A stretch of DNA of 64,000 nucleotides from Lysinibacillus telephonicus (GCF_003966145.1 NZ_RXNR01000003.1:62001-126000); one strand, 5' to 3'; shown: positions 17,616-26,415, counted from the stretch's first letter. Made by a program: numbers and translations. Notes: generated by a model from the sequence alone, not told the origin.

Positions 17616-17732
17616 ATGTCTAAATGAGCAAGAACATCTAAAATTGAAAAGTGGATTAAAGAAGGTCGAGGCTCAGGTATTGGAGTAGACTATAAGCCTT
17701 GGTTAAAAGATTCAAGTTTGATTTTGAAATAA
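17616..17732 (+). pseudogene. Truncated remnant of a Tn7-like tnsA (transposition endonuclease)
   Basis: A 38-codon relic. After MSK and an in-frame TGA, the frame reads KIEKWIKEGRGSGIGVDYKP and WL, matching the N-terminus of TnsA (IKEGRGQG.GKDY.PWL in Tn7). It then loses similarity (KDSSLILK) and stops. TnsA nicks the 5' ends of a Tn7-type element, so only the first few percent of the gene is left. Flanking short repeats fit a collapsed element end. Confidence 0.7.
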
Positions 17733-17747
17733 AGTTGAATTGTTTAT
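17727..17747. repeat. Distal copy of the end-type repeat
   Basis: AAATAAAGTTGAATTGTTTAT matches the copy at 17518 in 16 or more positions. It follows the tnsA remnant directly, as if an internal deletion had joined two transposon ends. Confidence 0.45.
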
Positions 17748-17768
17748 AAAAAGTTATACCGCTCACAC

Positions 17769-17796
17769 TTGACGTATCGACAATTCTCGATATAAT
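17769..17796 (+). promoter_or_regulatory. Promoter P1 with embedded ArsR-type operator
   Basis: TTGACG (17769-17774) and TATAAT (17791-17796) are separated by 16 bases. The spacer holds the palindrome TATCGA-N6-TCGATA (17775-17792). A near copy lies 92 bases downstream. Confidence 0.75.
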
Positions 17797-17835
17797 GAAT
17801 TGTATAATATTAATTATGTTGAGGATTAATCCTAT

Positions 17836-18198
17836 ATGGCTTCGAAGAAAGAGTGCGCACTTGACAATTCGATAATTCTCGATACAATGATTTGTATGAA
17901 ACAAGTTGATATTTTTAAAGCATTATCTAATGAAGCAAGGCTGCAAATTTTAGAATGGCTTAAGGAACCCGATCTCCATTTCACTCCCCACGAAGGGATT
18001 GATATGAACAAAACCGGGGTATGCGTTAGTCAAATTACAGAAAAATTGGAAATGACGCAATCGACGGCATCTCATTATCTCTCGATGCTCTTACAGGTTG
18101 GACTTATAAAGGCTAACCGTATAGGTAAGTATACTTATTACAAAAGAAATGAAGATGCCATCAATGGGATCGCCGAGTTCTTGAAGCAAAAGAGATAA
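17836..18198 (+). CDS. ArsR-family transcriptional repressor
   Basis: A 120-residue winged-helix regulator. The ArsR pattern is clear: IFKALSNEARLQILEWL, a recognition-helix region ITEKLEMTQSTASHYLSMLL, and a wing GKYTYYKRN. No CxC metal motif is visible, so the effector is unlikely to be arsenic or cadmium by the classic site. The start at ATG 17836 follows GAGGA; an ATG at 17887 or 17896 gives a more usual N-terminus but has no binding site and lies over promoter copy P2. It probably represses itself and the adjacent MFS gene, whose upstream region has the same operator. Confidence 0.88.
   Translation: MASKKECALDNSIILDTMICMKQVDIFKALSNEARLQILEWLKEPDLHFTPHEGIDMNKTGVCVSQITEKLEMTQSTASHYLSMLLQVGLIKANRIGKYTYYKRNEDAINGIAEFLKQKR
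17861..17888 (+). promoter_or_regulatory. Promoter copy P2 with operator, inside the ArsR reading frame
   Basis: TTGACA (17861-17866) and TACAAT (17883-17888) with a 16-base spacer holding TCGA-N6-TCGA. Surrounding sequence matches P1 over about 45 bases, so the promoter region is a tandem duplication. Confidence 0.65.
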
Positions 18199-18299
18199 CT
18201 GAGTGAAACTGAATTCCTTACGAATTCTTTGGGAGGATTCAGTTTCATTTCGGCTAGAATACATAGTTAGTATTCATGCAATATATTTTTTTGAATAAA

Positions 18300-18329
18300 C
18301 ATATCGATAATTAACGATATATCGATATG
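18300..18329. promoter_or_regulatory. ArsR-type operator in front of the MFS gene
   Basis: ATCGATAATTAACGATA (18303-18319 region), followed by ATCGAT, matches the operator cores at 17776 and 17868 (consensus WTCGAYAATTMWCGATA). It sits about 30-55 bases before the TTG start, just after TTGAAT, a possible -35 box. Confidence 0.7.
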
Positions 18330-18357
18330 AAAACGAAATTATAAGGAGTGACATCAT

Positions 18358-19521
18358 TTGTCTAATACTTTGAAGATTTATATCTTGGCAATCGTTAGTT
18401 TTTTAGTAGGAACTTCCGAATATATTATTTCGGGAATTTTAGATACGATTGCAGATTCACTTGAAATAACTTTGGCTGCAGCAGGTCAATTAATTACAAT
18501 ATTCTCACTTGTATATGCAATATTTACACCTATTCTTATGGGAATAACATCTAGTATTGACAGACGTAAATTAATGATTTTTTCATTAGGTTTGTTCGTA
18601 ATAGGTAATATCTTGGCATTCATCCTACCAGGTTACGGATTATTTGTAGTAGCTCGAATAGTTATGGCACTCGGGGCAGGGATGGTTGTTGTTACAGCAT
18701 TAACTATCGCTGCAAAGATAGCACCAGAAGGTAAACAAGGTAGCGCTATTGCTACAGTAGTTATGGGGTTTACGGCTTCATTAATCATAGGAGTACCTCT
18801 TGGAAGAATTATTTCTAGTTTATTAGGTTGGAAAGTTATTTTTGGTGGAATAGCACTGCTGGGAATTCTTGCAATGATAATAATTAGAGCATCTATTCCC
18901 CTTATTAAGGGTGATAAGCCTGTACGACTAGTTAAACAGTTGGCTCTTCTTAAGAAAAGAAGGGTTACAATTGGATTAGCAATTACTTTTTTCTGGCTTG
19001 GAGGGTATTCAATTGCTTACACTTACCTTTCACCTTACTTGTTAAATGTATCAGGAATAGAGGAAAAACTTTTAAGTGGTGTATTGCTAATCTTTGGTAT
19101 AGCAAGTTTATTCGGTTCTAAATTTGGTGGATTTAGTACAGATCGTTGGGGAGTTCAAAAAACATTGTTAGGTGGAATGTCGTTACACGTCATTATGTTA
19201 ATATTATTATCTCTTGTAACAAATTCTTATATTAGTGTTTTAATAATATTAGTACTATGGTCATTTGCTGCATGGTCATCGGGACCAACACAACAATATA
19301 ACTTGGCTACAATCGAGCCAGAGTCATCAGGTATATTATTAGGCTTAAATCAGTCAGTAATGCAATTGGCAATGGCGGCTGGTGCAGGAATTGGAGGTAT
19401 TTTTGTTGAGAAAGTATCACTTTCTTCAGTTACCTGGATAGGCGCATTAGGAGTTACAATAGCTATTGTAGTAACTTTGGCACTTTCCCGAGCACAGTTA
19501 AGCAAGATGCCAGAAGAGTAA
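18358..19521 (+). CDS. MFS efflux transporter (AraJ/DHA1 type)
   Basis: A 387-residue, 12-helix major facilitator of the drug/arabinose efflux group. After the first helix comes GTSEYIISGILDTIADSL, then ITSSIDRRKLMIFS (motif A region) and ARIVMALGAGMVVVTALTIAAKI (motif B region). A second GGFSTDRWGVQKTLLGG repeats motif A in the other half. It starts at TTG behind AAGGAGTGACATCAT. Pairing with an ArsR-type repressor and a shared operator suggests inducible efflux of a toxic compound; the compound is unknown. Confidence 0.88.
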   Translation: MSNTLKIYILAIVSFLVGTSEYIISGILDTIADSLEITLAAAGQLITIFSLVYAIFTPILMGITSSIDRRKLMIFSLGLFVIGNILAFILPGYGLFVVARIVMALGAGMVVVTALTIAAKIAPEGKQGSAIATVVMGFTASLIIGVPLGRIISSLLGWKVIFGGIALLGILAMIIIRASIPLIKGDKPVRLVKQLALLKKRRVTIGLAITFFWLGGYSIAYTYLSPYLLNVSGIEEKLLSGVLLIFGIASLFGSKFGGFSTDRWGVQKTLLGGMSLHVIMLILLSLVTNSYISVLIILVLWSFAAWSSGPTQQYNLATIEPESSGILLGLNQSVMQLAMAAGAGIGGIFVEKVSLSSVTWIGALGVTIAIVVTLALSRAQLSKMPEE

Positions 19522-20013
19522 AAAAAAATCATAACCCCTTAGTTATTAGGAAACCAGGTTTAAAATAATAAATTAGAATAAAAAATTATTTATGAACTGG
19601 AATAATGAAGAGTAATTGATAAGTAAAATGATATGCTTAATCCAAGGTAAAAATAAATTTCCTCTACAACTAATAAGGAAGTTTGCGAAATATGGATTAT
19701 GGAAATGATCAAACTTTTTTATAAAAAATTTATAATTAGATAAAAAGAGTAACTCCATTTTGATCAATCTTTTTTCAAAATGGAGTTTTGGTATGTCCTG
19801 TTAAATAAGTATTGAAGGGTCTTTTTTAATTAATTTTTATTTTAAAGCTACATCTTTTAGAAATTTTGCATTAATAAATTTTTATCCTCTATATCTATGA
19901 TATAAAATTCTAACTCTTATCTAAGATACTTATCCCGAAAGCTGATTACTTCCAAATAGCAGCTAGTCATAAGACTAAAAGCTTCCTACTATGCAGGAAG
20001 CTTTGACGAGAAT
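19522..20013. other. Intergenic region without a recognisable gene
   Basis: This AT-rich 492-base stretch holds two hairpins. One (19752-19763 with 19775-19786) is a perfect 12-bp stem followed by TTTT on the plus strand, a probable terminator. The other (19978-19987 with 19995-20004) is the terminator of the following minus-strand gene. Short frames inside have no ribosome binding site. Confidence 0.6.
19978..20004 (-). terminator. Terminator of the TRM11-like methylase gene
   Basis: A perfect 10-bp stem (AAAGCTTCCT with AGGAAGCTTT) is followed by TTTAG on the minus strand, 10 bases past the stop. Confidence 0.75.
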
Positions 20014-20970
20014 TTACTCACACAATAAAATTTGGCGTTCAAATAGATGCTTTCTTGCAATACATCGATCCTTTATTACAAAACCTGCATCTACAATCAT
20101 TTCATCAATCGTTTCAATCGTAACAAAAACAACTTTATTTGCAATACGACGGGCATGTTTAATAATATCAAATTGTTCCTCTGGTGAAATATGGGTCGCA
20201 AGATTATAAGGCAAATCAATAATAGCAACATCATAATGTTCTGTTACTTCTGAAATGGGTCCCTTAGTTACCATACCCACAAGGCCAAAATAGGCAATAT
20301 TTTCTCTTGAGCCAACGCATACAAGAGGATTAATATCTCTGCCTACTATATCAATCCCCATTGAAAGAGCTTCAACTAATATTGTACCTATGCCACAGCA
20401 AGGATCTATTGCTTTTATATTTACTGGTTGTGGAATTGCAATATTCACAACTGCTCGAGCAACTCGTGTATTAAGTGCTGTTGAATAACTATTTGGTTTA
20501 TGTATGTGCTTCCTCCAAATAGATTCACTTATCGTATATTTGCCAAAATACCAGCGTTCGTCAATCTGTATAAGACCAAACACTGCTTCTGGATTATTCA
20601 AGTCAGGCTCTCCATCGATGGATATTCCTATTTCACGCTCAATTGTTCGACGCTCTGGATGAGGTATTTTCTTTGTTTCTCCAAAATCTATGTTGTTCAA
20701 GCATACAACTTTATATGTTTCTACACTTATTTTCATTTCCTTAACCAAATTCTTAATGTCAACAATGCTGTCGCCTTCATATAACACTTCAATTTGTTCG
20801 CGAATAAAAGGACTGCGGCTTGGATCGATATCAATATTGCTAAATAAATAGTTCAATTGTGTATCGAAGCCAAAAAATGAACGCATCTCCATTCTGCATA
20901 ATTCGTACTCATCTTTATGATGTACATATGTATAAATATAGTTGAATTTACTATTTCGTTGTTTACTCAA
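20014..20970 (-). CDS. TRM11-like RNA methyltransferase (UPF0020 family)
   Basis: A 318-residue protein with an N-terminal RNA-recognition region and a C-terminal methylase domain. SAM motif I reads DPCCGIGTILVEAL (residues 189-202), the acidic loop is VGRDINPL, and the catalytic motif is DLPYN near 251, the form found in N2-guanine tRNA methylases such as Trm11/TrmG10. It probably methylates a guanosine in tRNA or rRNA; the position is unknown. It starts at TTG behind AAAAGGATG. Confidence 0.85.
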   Translation of the reverse strand: MSKQRNSKFNYIYTYVHHKDEYELCRMEMRSFFGFDTQLNYLFSNIDIDPSRSPFIREQIEVLYEGDSIVDIKNLVKEMKISVETYKVVCLNNIDFGETKKIPHPERRTIEREIGISIDGEPDLNNPEAVFGLIQIDERWYFGKYTISESIWRKHIHKPNSYSTALNTRVARAVVNIAIPQPVNIKAIDPCCGIGTILVEALSMGIDIVGRDINPLVCVGSRENIAYFGLVGMVTKGPISEVTEHYDVAIIDLPYNLATHISPEEQFDIIKHARRIANKVVFVTIETIDEMIVDAGFVIKDRCIARKHLFERQILLCE

Positions 20971-20990
20971 TTAATTATCATCCTTTTAAG

Positions 20991-21019
20991 AAAAATAGAC
21001 AGCCGATTTTACGACTGTC
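20991..21019 (-). terminator. Terminator of the RNase H-like gene
   Basis: A GACAGTCG/CGGCTGTC stem (one G-T pair) is followed by TATTTTTC on the minus strand. Confidence 0.75.
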
Positions 21020-21123
21020 TTTATACTGAAATAATACTTGGAATTAAAACTTTGCAGTTCATTCATAACAATAAATTATACACTAAAAATAGAAAGGAAT
21101 TCAAAACTGTTCTTTTCCTAATT

Positions 21124-21780
21124 TTATTGGAGCTCAATTTGCCCTGTTATATCCACCCTATTTAACGCCTGAGAAGCAAGTCGATCAGCTTCTGCATTTA
21201 ATTTACGAGGGACAAGTTCGTATTCTGCTGTAATTCCTAAATCCTTTAGTTTGCCATCAATTCGATCTGCCCAATCTGCTAGATCACGCTCATATGCTGG
21301 CCACTCTCCATTCATTTGATTGATGACTACCTGGGAATCACCTATAAATTGTACAGTTTGATGGTGCACATTTAATAAATCAAGCTCTACAACGCCTAAA
21401 TGCAATGCTGCATATTCAGCTTCATTATTTGATGTAAGCCCTGACGCTGGAGCATTTCTTCTCAATCGATATGACTTGCCATTCTGCTCATAATAAATAA
21501 CAATGCCTAATCCTGAAGAACTTGTTTGAATATCGAAACCACCATCAAAATAAACACGGACATTATGCGGTTCAGTCTCAATTTCCTTAATATATTTTTT
21601 TAATTCTTTCATCATCCATGTACTATCATGCTCATCAATAAGTGTCATATTTTTTGCTCGTCCAGTTTTTTCAATATCTTCTGCTATTGTTAAAGCGTGG
21701 GCAGGAGATAATTCTTCAGAACGAAAGACTGTTTCTGCACCATTTTTTGTTTTATATGTCCATTCAATTGTAATTTTCAT
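21124..21780 (-). CDS. RNase H1-like protein
   Basis: A 218-residue protein with a non-standard N-terminal region (about 1-70) followed by an RNase HI domain. The catalytic carboxylates are in place: D79 (YFDGGFD), E122 (NNEAEYAAL), D148 (GDSQVVI) and D199 (NAEADRLA). It should cut the RNA strand of RNA-DNA hybrids. The arrangement is like B. subtilis YpeP/YpdQ-type proteins, where activity has been debated; intact residues here favour activity. ATG follows AGGAGG. Confidence 0.88.
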   Translation of the reverse strand: MKITIEWTYKTKNGAETVFRSEELSPAHALTIAEDIEKTGRAKNMTLIDEHDSTWMMKELKKYIKEIETEPHNVRVYFDGGFDIQTSSSGLGIVIYYEQNGKSYRLRRNAPASGLTSNNEAEYAALHLGVVELDLLNVHHQTVQFIGDSQVVINQMNGEWPAYERDLADWADRIDGKLKDLGITAEYELVPRKLNAEADRLASQALNRVDITGQIELQ

Positions 21781-21954
21781 AAAAGGACCTCCTAGGTTTT
21801 GTACATCAAATGTCTAATTAGCCATAGTATAACCCTCTTATTCATTATTCGTATCAAACTTTTTCTTTGTTGTTTTACAGAAAAACTAATTTACTTATAG
21901 AAGTTTGTGTACCACTGTACTAATGAATAAACAGACAGAATAGGCAGCTGCTAC

Positions 21955-22422
21955 TTACTTAAACAAATACAACTCGCCTCTCTCGTTAAACGCATTCTTA
22001 TAGTCAAATGCATAAGGAGTAGGTCCATGCTGAAGATAATAGGTATATCTTTTGTAAGCCTCTTCCCATGATACTTCTTTTACCTCTTCAGTCCACCACA
22101 CCACAAATGAAGGTTGTTTCTCATGATGTGATTCAATCCACTTATTCCTATCTCTTAATGCTCTCATATGCTGACCTGAGTATGTAAATCGATATAAGGA
22201 TTCAAGACTTTTCCATACTGTTAGTGTAAGAATAGGCGCTCCTTCTCCTTTAATCAATTCCTCAGGGAATGCTATTCCATATGGTGAAAACTCCCTTACA
22301 AGATTTCCTGATAGATCAGCCTGTCGTATTACCTTATAGCCGACTTCGAAAAACTCACGAGAAGCTGGATGTTCGTCAGGATATTTCAACCTACCAATTG
22401 TATAGATCGCAACAAAAGCCAT
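21955..22422 (-). CDS. DUF3291-family protein
   Basis: A 155-residue protein matching the DUF3291 pattern: AIYTIGRLKYPDEHPASREFFEVG, LTVWKSLESLYRFTYSGQHM, FVVWWTEE and the tail YLQHGPTPYAFDYKNAF. The family is thought to share the dimeric alpha/beta-barrel fold of monooxygenase-like proteins; no reaction is established. Confidence 0.82.
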   Translation of the reverse strand: MAFVAIYTIGRLKYPDEHPASREFFEVGYKVIRQADLSGNLVREFSPYGIAFPEELIKGEGAPILTLTVWKSLESLYRFTYSGQHMRALRDRNKWIESHHEKQPSFVVWWTEEVKEVSWEEAYKRYTYYLQHGPTPYAFDYKNAFNERGELYLFK

Positions 22423-22756
22423 CTTTATCTCTCCATCTCTTGATTTACTTTTAACTACATATATTCAAGAAAGATTTAACCAATTACTATTAAACAAAAT
22501 TGTTAACGTGATTACACTATTCCCTGCCAGTTTTTCGCTAATTTTATAAAGTTAAGGTTATATTAAAAAGTAATAGTTTGGCAAACTCAATAGGTGACAA
22601 ATTACCCTCTTTAAGCTTTTTATCCCAACAGCCATTAGAAACATTAAAATGTAGCATTATTATATAAATATTAATATTTGCTCATACTTTTGATGAAACA
22701 TTTTGAAAGTTTAAATCGTATATTTATCAATGTTGAATAAGTTAGGAGAATTTCAA
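22423..22756. other. Divergent intergenic region
   Basis: About 330 AT-rich bases between two divergent genes. It should hold both promoters, but I cannot place convincing -35/-10 pairs. No gene, hairpin or repeat of note. Confidence 0.5.
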
Positions 22757-23581
22757 TTGGAATCAAAAGAACAATTAATGAATTATTTACAAGAGATTGA
22801 AAAGTGGGAAGAGGATCAAAAGGGTTTATTTTTCTGGGAAAAGCTTGGTCGCCTTCCTTTTAAATTACTTGATAAAATAACACCGAAATTTATTCAAGAA
22901 AAGCTTGGGATACTGGTTTCTGAATTGGGCAACTACATTCAAACTGGTGGAAAATATTTAATTAATAAAAAATCCATGATTAAGAAAATACAAGAAAGCA
23001 CCTTATATCCAATTGAATCGATAGAAGATATCGGTAGTATGCCGCTAGAAAATATGATTTCCCTAGGTGAGAGATTGCAAAATGAGCGGATGAAATTAGC
23101 GACAGTACAAGGTGCTTCCACTGGGATTGGTGGTATATTTACTTTAGTTGTTGATATACCTGTTATTTTAGGAATCGCATTAAAAACATTGCAGGAAATT
23201 GCAATCATTCATGGATATGATCCAAATGAAAAGCAGGAACGTGTATTCATTGTAAAATGCCTGCAATTTGCTTCTGCTGATATCGTTGGGAAAGAAGCCA
23301 TCTTAAAAGAACTTTCACAGATAAATGAGAAAAGAGATTCATCAGAAAGTATGATTAGTCAACTTAAAGGATGGCAAGAAGTATTTTTTACATACCGTGA
23401 CCAATTCGGTTGGAAAAAGCTATTTCAAATGGTCCCAATTGCAGGAATGATATTTGGTGCATTTTCAAACAAAGCGATGATTGAAGACGTCTCCCAAGCG
23501 GGAATCATGTTATACCGTAAAAGACGCATTTATGAAAAGCTGCAAAGCCTAGAGGAACAAGAAAATAGCATTTTCGAATAA
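22757..23581 (+). CDS. EcsC-family protein
   Basis: A 274-residue protein like B. subtilis EcsC: MNYLQEIEKWEEDQ, a long amphipathic region ending LVSELGNYIQTGGKYLI, the glycine-rich hydrophobic core TVQGASTGIGGIFTLVVDIPVILGIALKTLQEIA, and a second short one AGMIFGAFSNKAMI. Likely membrane-associated; function not established. It is not next to ecsA or ecsB. I start at the TTG at 22757, eight bases from AGGAG; the ATG at 22730 lies before that site. Confidence 0.85.
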   Translation: MESKEQLMNYLQEIEKWEEDQKGLFFWEKLGRLPFKLLDKITPKFIQEKLGILVSELGNYIQTGGKYLINKKSMIKKIQESTLYPIESIEDIGSMPLENMISLGERLQNERMKLATVQGASTGIGGIFTLVVDIPVILGIALKTLQEIAIIHGYDPNEKQERVFIVKCLQFASADIVGKEAILKELSQINEKRDSSESMISQLKGWQEVFFTYRDQFGWKKLFQMVPIAGMIFGAFSNKAMIEDVSQAGIMLYRKRRIYEKLQSLEEQENSIFE

Positions 23582-23597
23582 AGGGCTGACAGGTAAA

Positions 23598-23632
23598 AAG
23601 AGTAATTGAAGCTATTAACTCCAATTACTCTT
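23598..23632. terminator. Bidirectional terminator between EcsC and aldehyde dehydrogenase genes
   Basis: A perfect 11-bp stem (AAGAGTAATTG with CAATTACTCTT) has T-rich flanks on both strands. Confidence 0.8.
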
Positions 23633-23651
23633 GTTTACTTTAAATTATTTT

Positions 23652-25130
23652 TTATTCTGGAATATAAGGTAATTCTAAGTTCTTTGGTATATTAATGACA
23701 TGTGTTTCTGTATAGGATTTTAACCCTTCTTCTCCATACTCACGACCTACACCCGATTGCTTGACTCCCCCAAATGGGAAACGAACATCTAAACCTTGTA
23801 CTGCAGCTGTGTTTATCATCGTTGTACCAGCCTCTATACGGCGAGCTACTTTAATAGCATGCTCTTCTTCTCCCCATACTGAACTAGTTAGTCCATATAT
23901 GCTTTCATTATGCAATTCAATCACTTGTTCTTCATCATCAAATGGAAGAATTGGTACAGTAGGGCCAAACTGTTCTTCAACTACAATTGGATCGTGATAA
24001 TCTGCCCCTAAAACTAATGTTGGCTGAAGGAAATAGCCACTTTCCATAAGTTCTGGATTTAATACTTTTCCTAATTTGACAATTTCTGCGCCCTTACTTT
24101 TTGCATCGTCAATGAGGCTTTGTACATATTTTACTTGATTTTTGTTATTTACAGGACCTACTGTAACATCTGGATTAAAAGGATCTCCAACCCGAATCCA
24201 TTTATTTGCAGCTTCAATATATTTTTCAACGAACGCATCATAAATGGAACGATGTACATATACACGTTTTGCTATCATACAAATTTGACCTGCTGTAAGG
24301 AAGTTCGAAATAACCATCCTGCGTAGAGCGCGTTCATCATTTACATCAAAATCTTCTAAAACGATGGCCGCGTCGTTTCCTCCTAATTCCAGCGTCATCT
24401 TTTTAATAGTATCCGATGCAGCTTTCATTATGCTTTTTGCAGTTTTTGTTCCACCTGTAAATGCAATTTTCGCCACTTTTTCATTTGAAGTAAGCTCCAC
24501 TCCAACATCAGCTTCACCATGGACTAGGTTAAGTACTCCAGGTGGAAATTCATCAGCTATTATTTCCACAACACGGCTGACAGCTAAAGGTGCAAACGGA
24601 CTTGGCTTTAAAACCATTGTATTTCCAGTTAAAAGTGCCGGAGCTATCTTTATTGTTGATAAAGAAATGGGATAGTTCCAAGGAGTAATCGCAGAAACAA
24701 CTCCTATTGGATCAAAAGTTATGATTGTTCTGCCATTTTCATGTGTTTTTTCCTGAGGTGTTATAACGTTTTTTACATGGTCACAAGCAAATTCCATCCA
24801 CATAAGTGATATTGCAATCTCACCTTGAGAATCATATAAAGCTTTGCCATGTTCTCTTGACAGTAATTCGGCAATTTCGGGTGTAGCATCTTTAATTTTC
24901 TGAATTGCTCTCTTCATTCTTGCGATTCGATCATCAACGTCACTCCATGCCCAATCTTTAAATGCATTGTAAGCAGAATCAATAGCACGAATTGCTTCTT
25001 CCTTTGTATTAATTGGAGCATAACCTACTATTTCATCTGGATGAGTGGGATTTTCACGAGGCAGCTTTTTTTCAGTCTCCACTTTTTCGCCATTTATAAT
25101 AGCAAATACCGTAATTGGTTCATTTGTCAT
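23652..25130 (-). CDS. NAD(P)-dependent aldehyde dehydrogenase (succinate-semialdehyde type)
   Basis: A 492-residue ALDH. Visible are ITPWNYPISLSTIKIAPALLTG (oxyanion Asn), the nucleotide-binding FTGGTKTAKSIM, the general base in LELGGND, the catalytic Cys in TAGQICMIAKR and EEQFGPTVPILPF. Sequence style is nearest the succinate-semialdehyde/general ALDH group; substrate not certain. The ATG at 25130 lies directly after GGAGGGTTTGCT and replaces a longer frame. It stands alone, away from the sugar-acid ALDH at 41 kb. Confidence 0.88.
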   Translation of the reverse strand: MTNEPITVFAIINGEKVETEKKLPRENPTHPDEIVGYAPINTKEEAIRAIDSAYNAFKDWAWSDVDDRIARMKRAIQKIKDATPEIAELLSREHGKALYDSQGEIAISLMWMEFACDHVKNVITPQEKTHENGRTIITFDPIGVVSAITPWNYPISLSTIKIAPALLTGNTMVLKPSPFAPLAVSRVVEIIADEFPPGVLNLVHGEADVGVELTSNEKVAKIAFTGGTKTAKSIMKAASDTIKKMTLELGGNDAAIVLEDFDVNDERALRRMVISNFLTAGQICMIAKRVYVHRSIYDAFVEKYIEAANKWIRVGDPFNPDVTVGPVNNKNQVKYVQSLIDDAKSKGAEIVKLGKVLNPELMESGYFLQPTLVLGADYHDPIVVEEQFGPTVPILPFDDEEQVIELHNESIYGLTSSVWGEEEHAIKVARRIEAGTTMINTAAVQGLDVRFPFGGVKQSGVGREYGEEGLKSYTETHVINIPKNLELPYIPE

Positions 25131-25406
25131 AGCAAACCCTCCATAACCTATTTTAATTATCAATCAATTTCTAGTATGGTTTTGGGTTTCTAGAATATAC
25201 TATTTTTCTTTGTGTCATTTAAAAGCGATACACAGCTCTATAAAATGCTATTCTATTTAGGATTTTTACTACTTGAATAGAATAAGCTCATTACTTCCTG
25301 TTTTTATAATCTGCTAAAAGAAATCTTTTATCACCAACTTCAACTAATTCTATATTCTCTTTTTCAACATAAAATGGATTAATTAAATTTAAAGGGAGAT
25401 GAATGG

Positions 25407-25625
25407 ATGTTCGCTGTACATTTTTATGAAAAAAATAACCTACTATTAAGTCAACTCTTAAATCAAGTACCTTCTATTAATTCTGAAATTAAAATTAAAG
25501 GTCGTAAGGGGAAAATTGTCAGCATAACTGAAATTGATGAAAATAAATTTCATATTCAAGTAGAGTTAGAAGCAGTAAAAAAACAAACTACTCTAAGTTC
25601 TATTGATAAAAAGAAAAAAAGATAA
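25407..25625 (+). CDS. Small protein of unknown function, 72 residues
   Basis: AAAGGGAGATG precedes the ATG. The product MFAVHFYEKNNLLLS... has a predicted alternating-strand middle (IKIKGRKGKIVSITEIDENKF) and a very basic end, SIDKKKKR. No signal or membrane segment. The KGRKGKIVSI stretch is reminiscent of a small beta-barrel nucleic-acid binder, but I do not recognise a family. Confidence 0.65.
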   Translation: MFAVHFYEKNNLLLSQLLNQVPSINSEIKIKGRKGKIVSITEIDENKFHIQVELEAVKKQTTLSSIDKKKKR

Positions 25626-25702
25626 TTTGTTGATTCGATACAATTATTTCTCAATAAAAATTTCAAAAAAAGTCCTATTAAAACATACATCCACGTCGAA
25701 AA

Positions 25703-25745
25703 GGGTCCGTTCCAAAATAACAATTTGGACGAACCCTTTTTTGTT
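25703..25745. terminator. Terminator between the 72-residue and membrane protein genes
   Basis: A GGGT.CG.TCCAAA/TTTGGACGAACCC stem is followed by TTTTTTG on the plus strand. It lies at the convergence of two genes. Confidence 0.7.
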
Positions 25746-25749
25746 GTTA

Positions 25750-26151
25750 TTATGTTGTATTTTTACTTTTTACTATTATACGTTTCCAATTTTGAAAGGA
25801 TGTACTTACTAATATTTTCATCTCTTTTTTTAGTTCTTTTCCTATTACTAGTCGTATATCATTAAGCATTTCCTCACCATTTTCAAATATATCGATTATG
25901 ACCGCTTCTAATAGGGCTACTATCCAGACAAATAGTAAAATAACAGTTATTATCACATCAATCGAATATTCTAATTGATTTTGTTGTGAAAATATCATCT
26001 TCACTAAAAAGAAAATTACACTAAATCCTAAGGTAATTGATGGATTATAAAGTATAAAGCTATATGATATTTTTTTTCCTAAATAATATAAAAAACAAGC
26101 TATTATTCCCATTAACACAATACATAAAATTAAACTGAATGGAAAATTCAT
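25750..26151 (-). CDS. Four-helix membrane protein, unknown
   Basis: A 133-residue protein with hydrophobic segments at about 5-22, 31-52, 67-90 and a partly amphipathic tail ending FQNWKRIIVKSKNTT. GAGAGG seven bases before the ATG at 26151 sets the start; a TTG five codons upstream overlaps it. No family recognised. Confidence 0.65.
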   Translation of the reverse strand: MNFPFSLILCIVLMGIIACFLYYLGKKISYSFILYNPSITLGFSVIFFLVKMIFSQQNQLEYSIDVIITVILLFVWIVALLEAVIIDIFENGEEMLNDIRLVIGKELKKEMKILVSTSFQNWKRIIVKSKNTT

Positions 26152-26415
26152 AAAAAAACCTCTCAAAAATTAATTTCCTTAATTTTATATTCCCCTAAAT
26201 ATTTGGAAATTATTCCATAAAAGAACTATATTCTTTTTGAACTCAATGTATCACTAAAATAAGTATAAAGTTTTGTTTCCATCATAAAATATTAATTGTA
26301 TAAGGTGGCAAAAATCGTCGTTTTTTTGCTTTAAATGATAAAAGGTGGTGTACTTAAGCAAATTCACAGCAACATAACTTTTTAAAACTTATTACTTTAC
26401 TAGGAGTGAATAAAG

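Noticed and set aside
17836-18198. Arsenic- or cadmium-type metal regulator
   Set aside because: The ArsR-family fold is clear but the classical ELCVCDL-type cysteine motif is absent, and the neighbour is an MFS pump, not ArsB or CadA.
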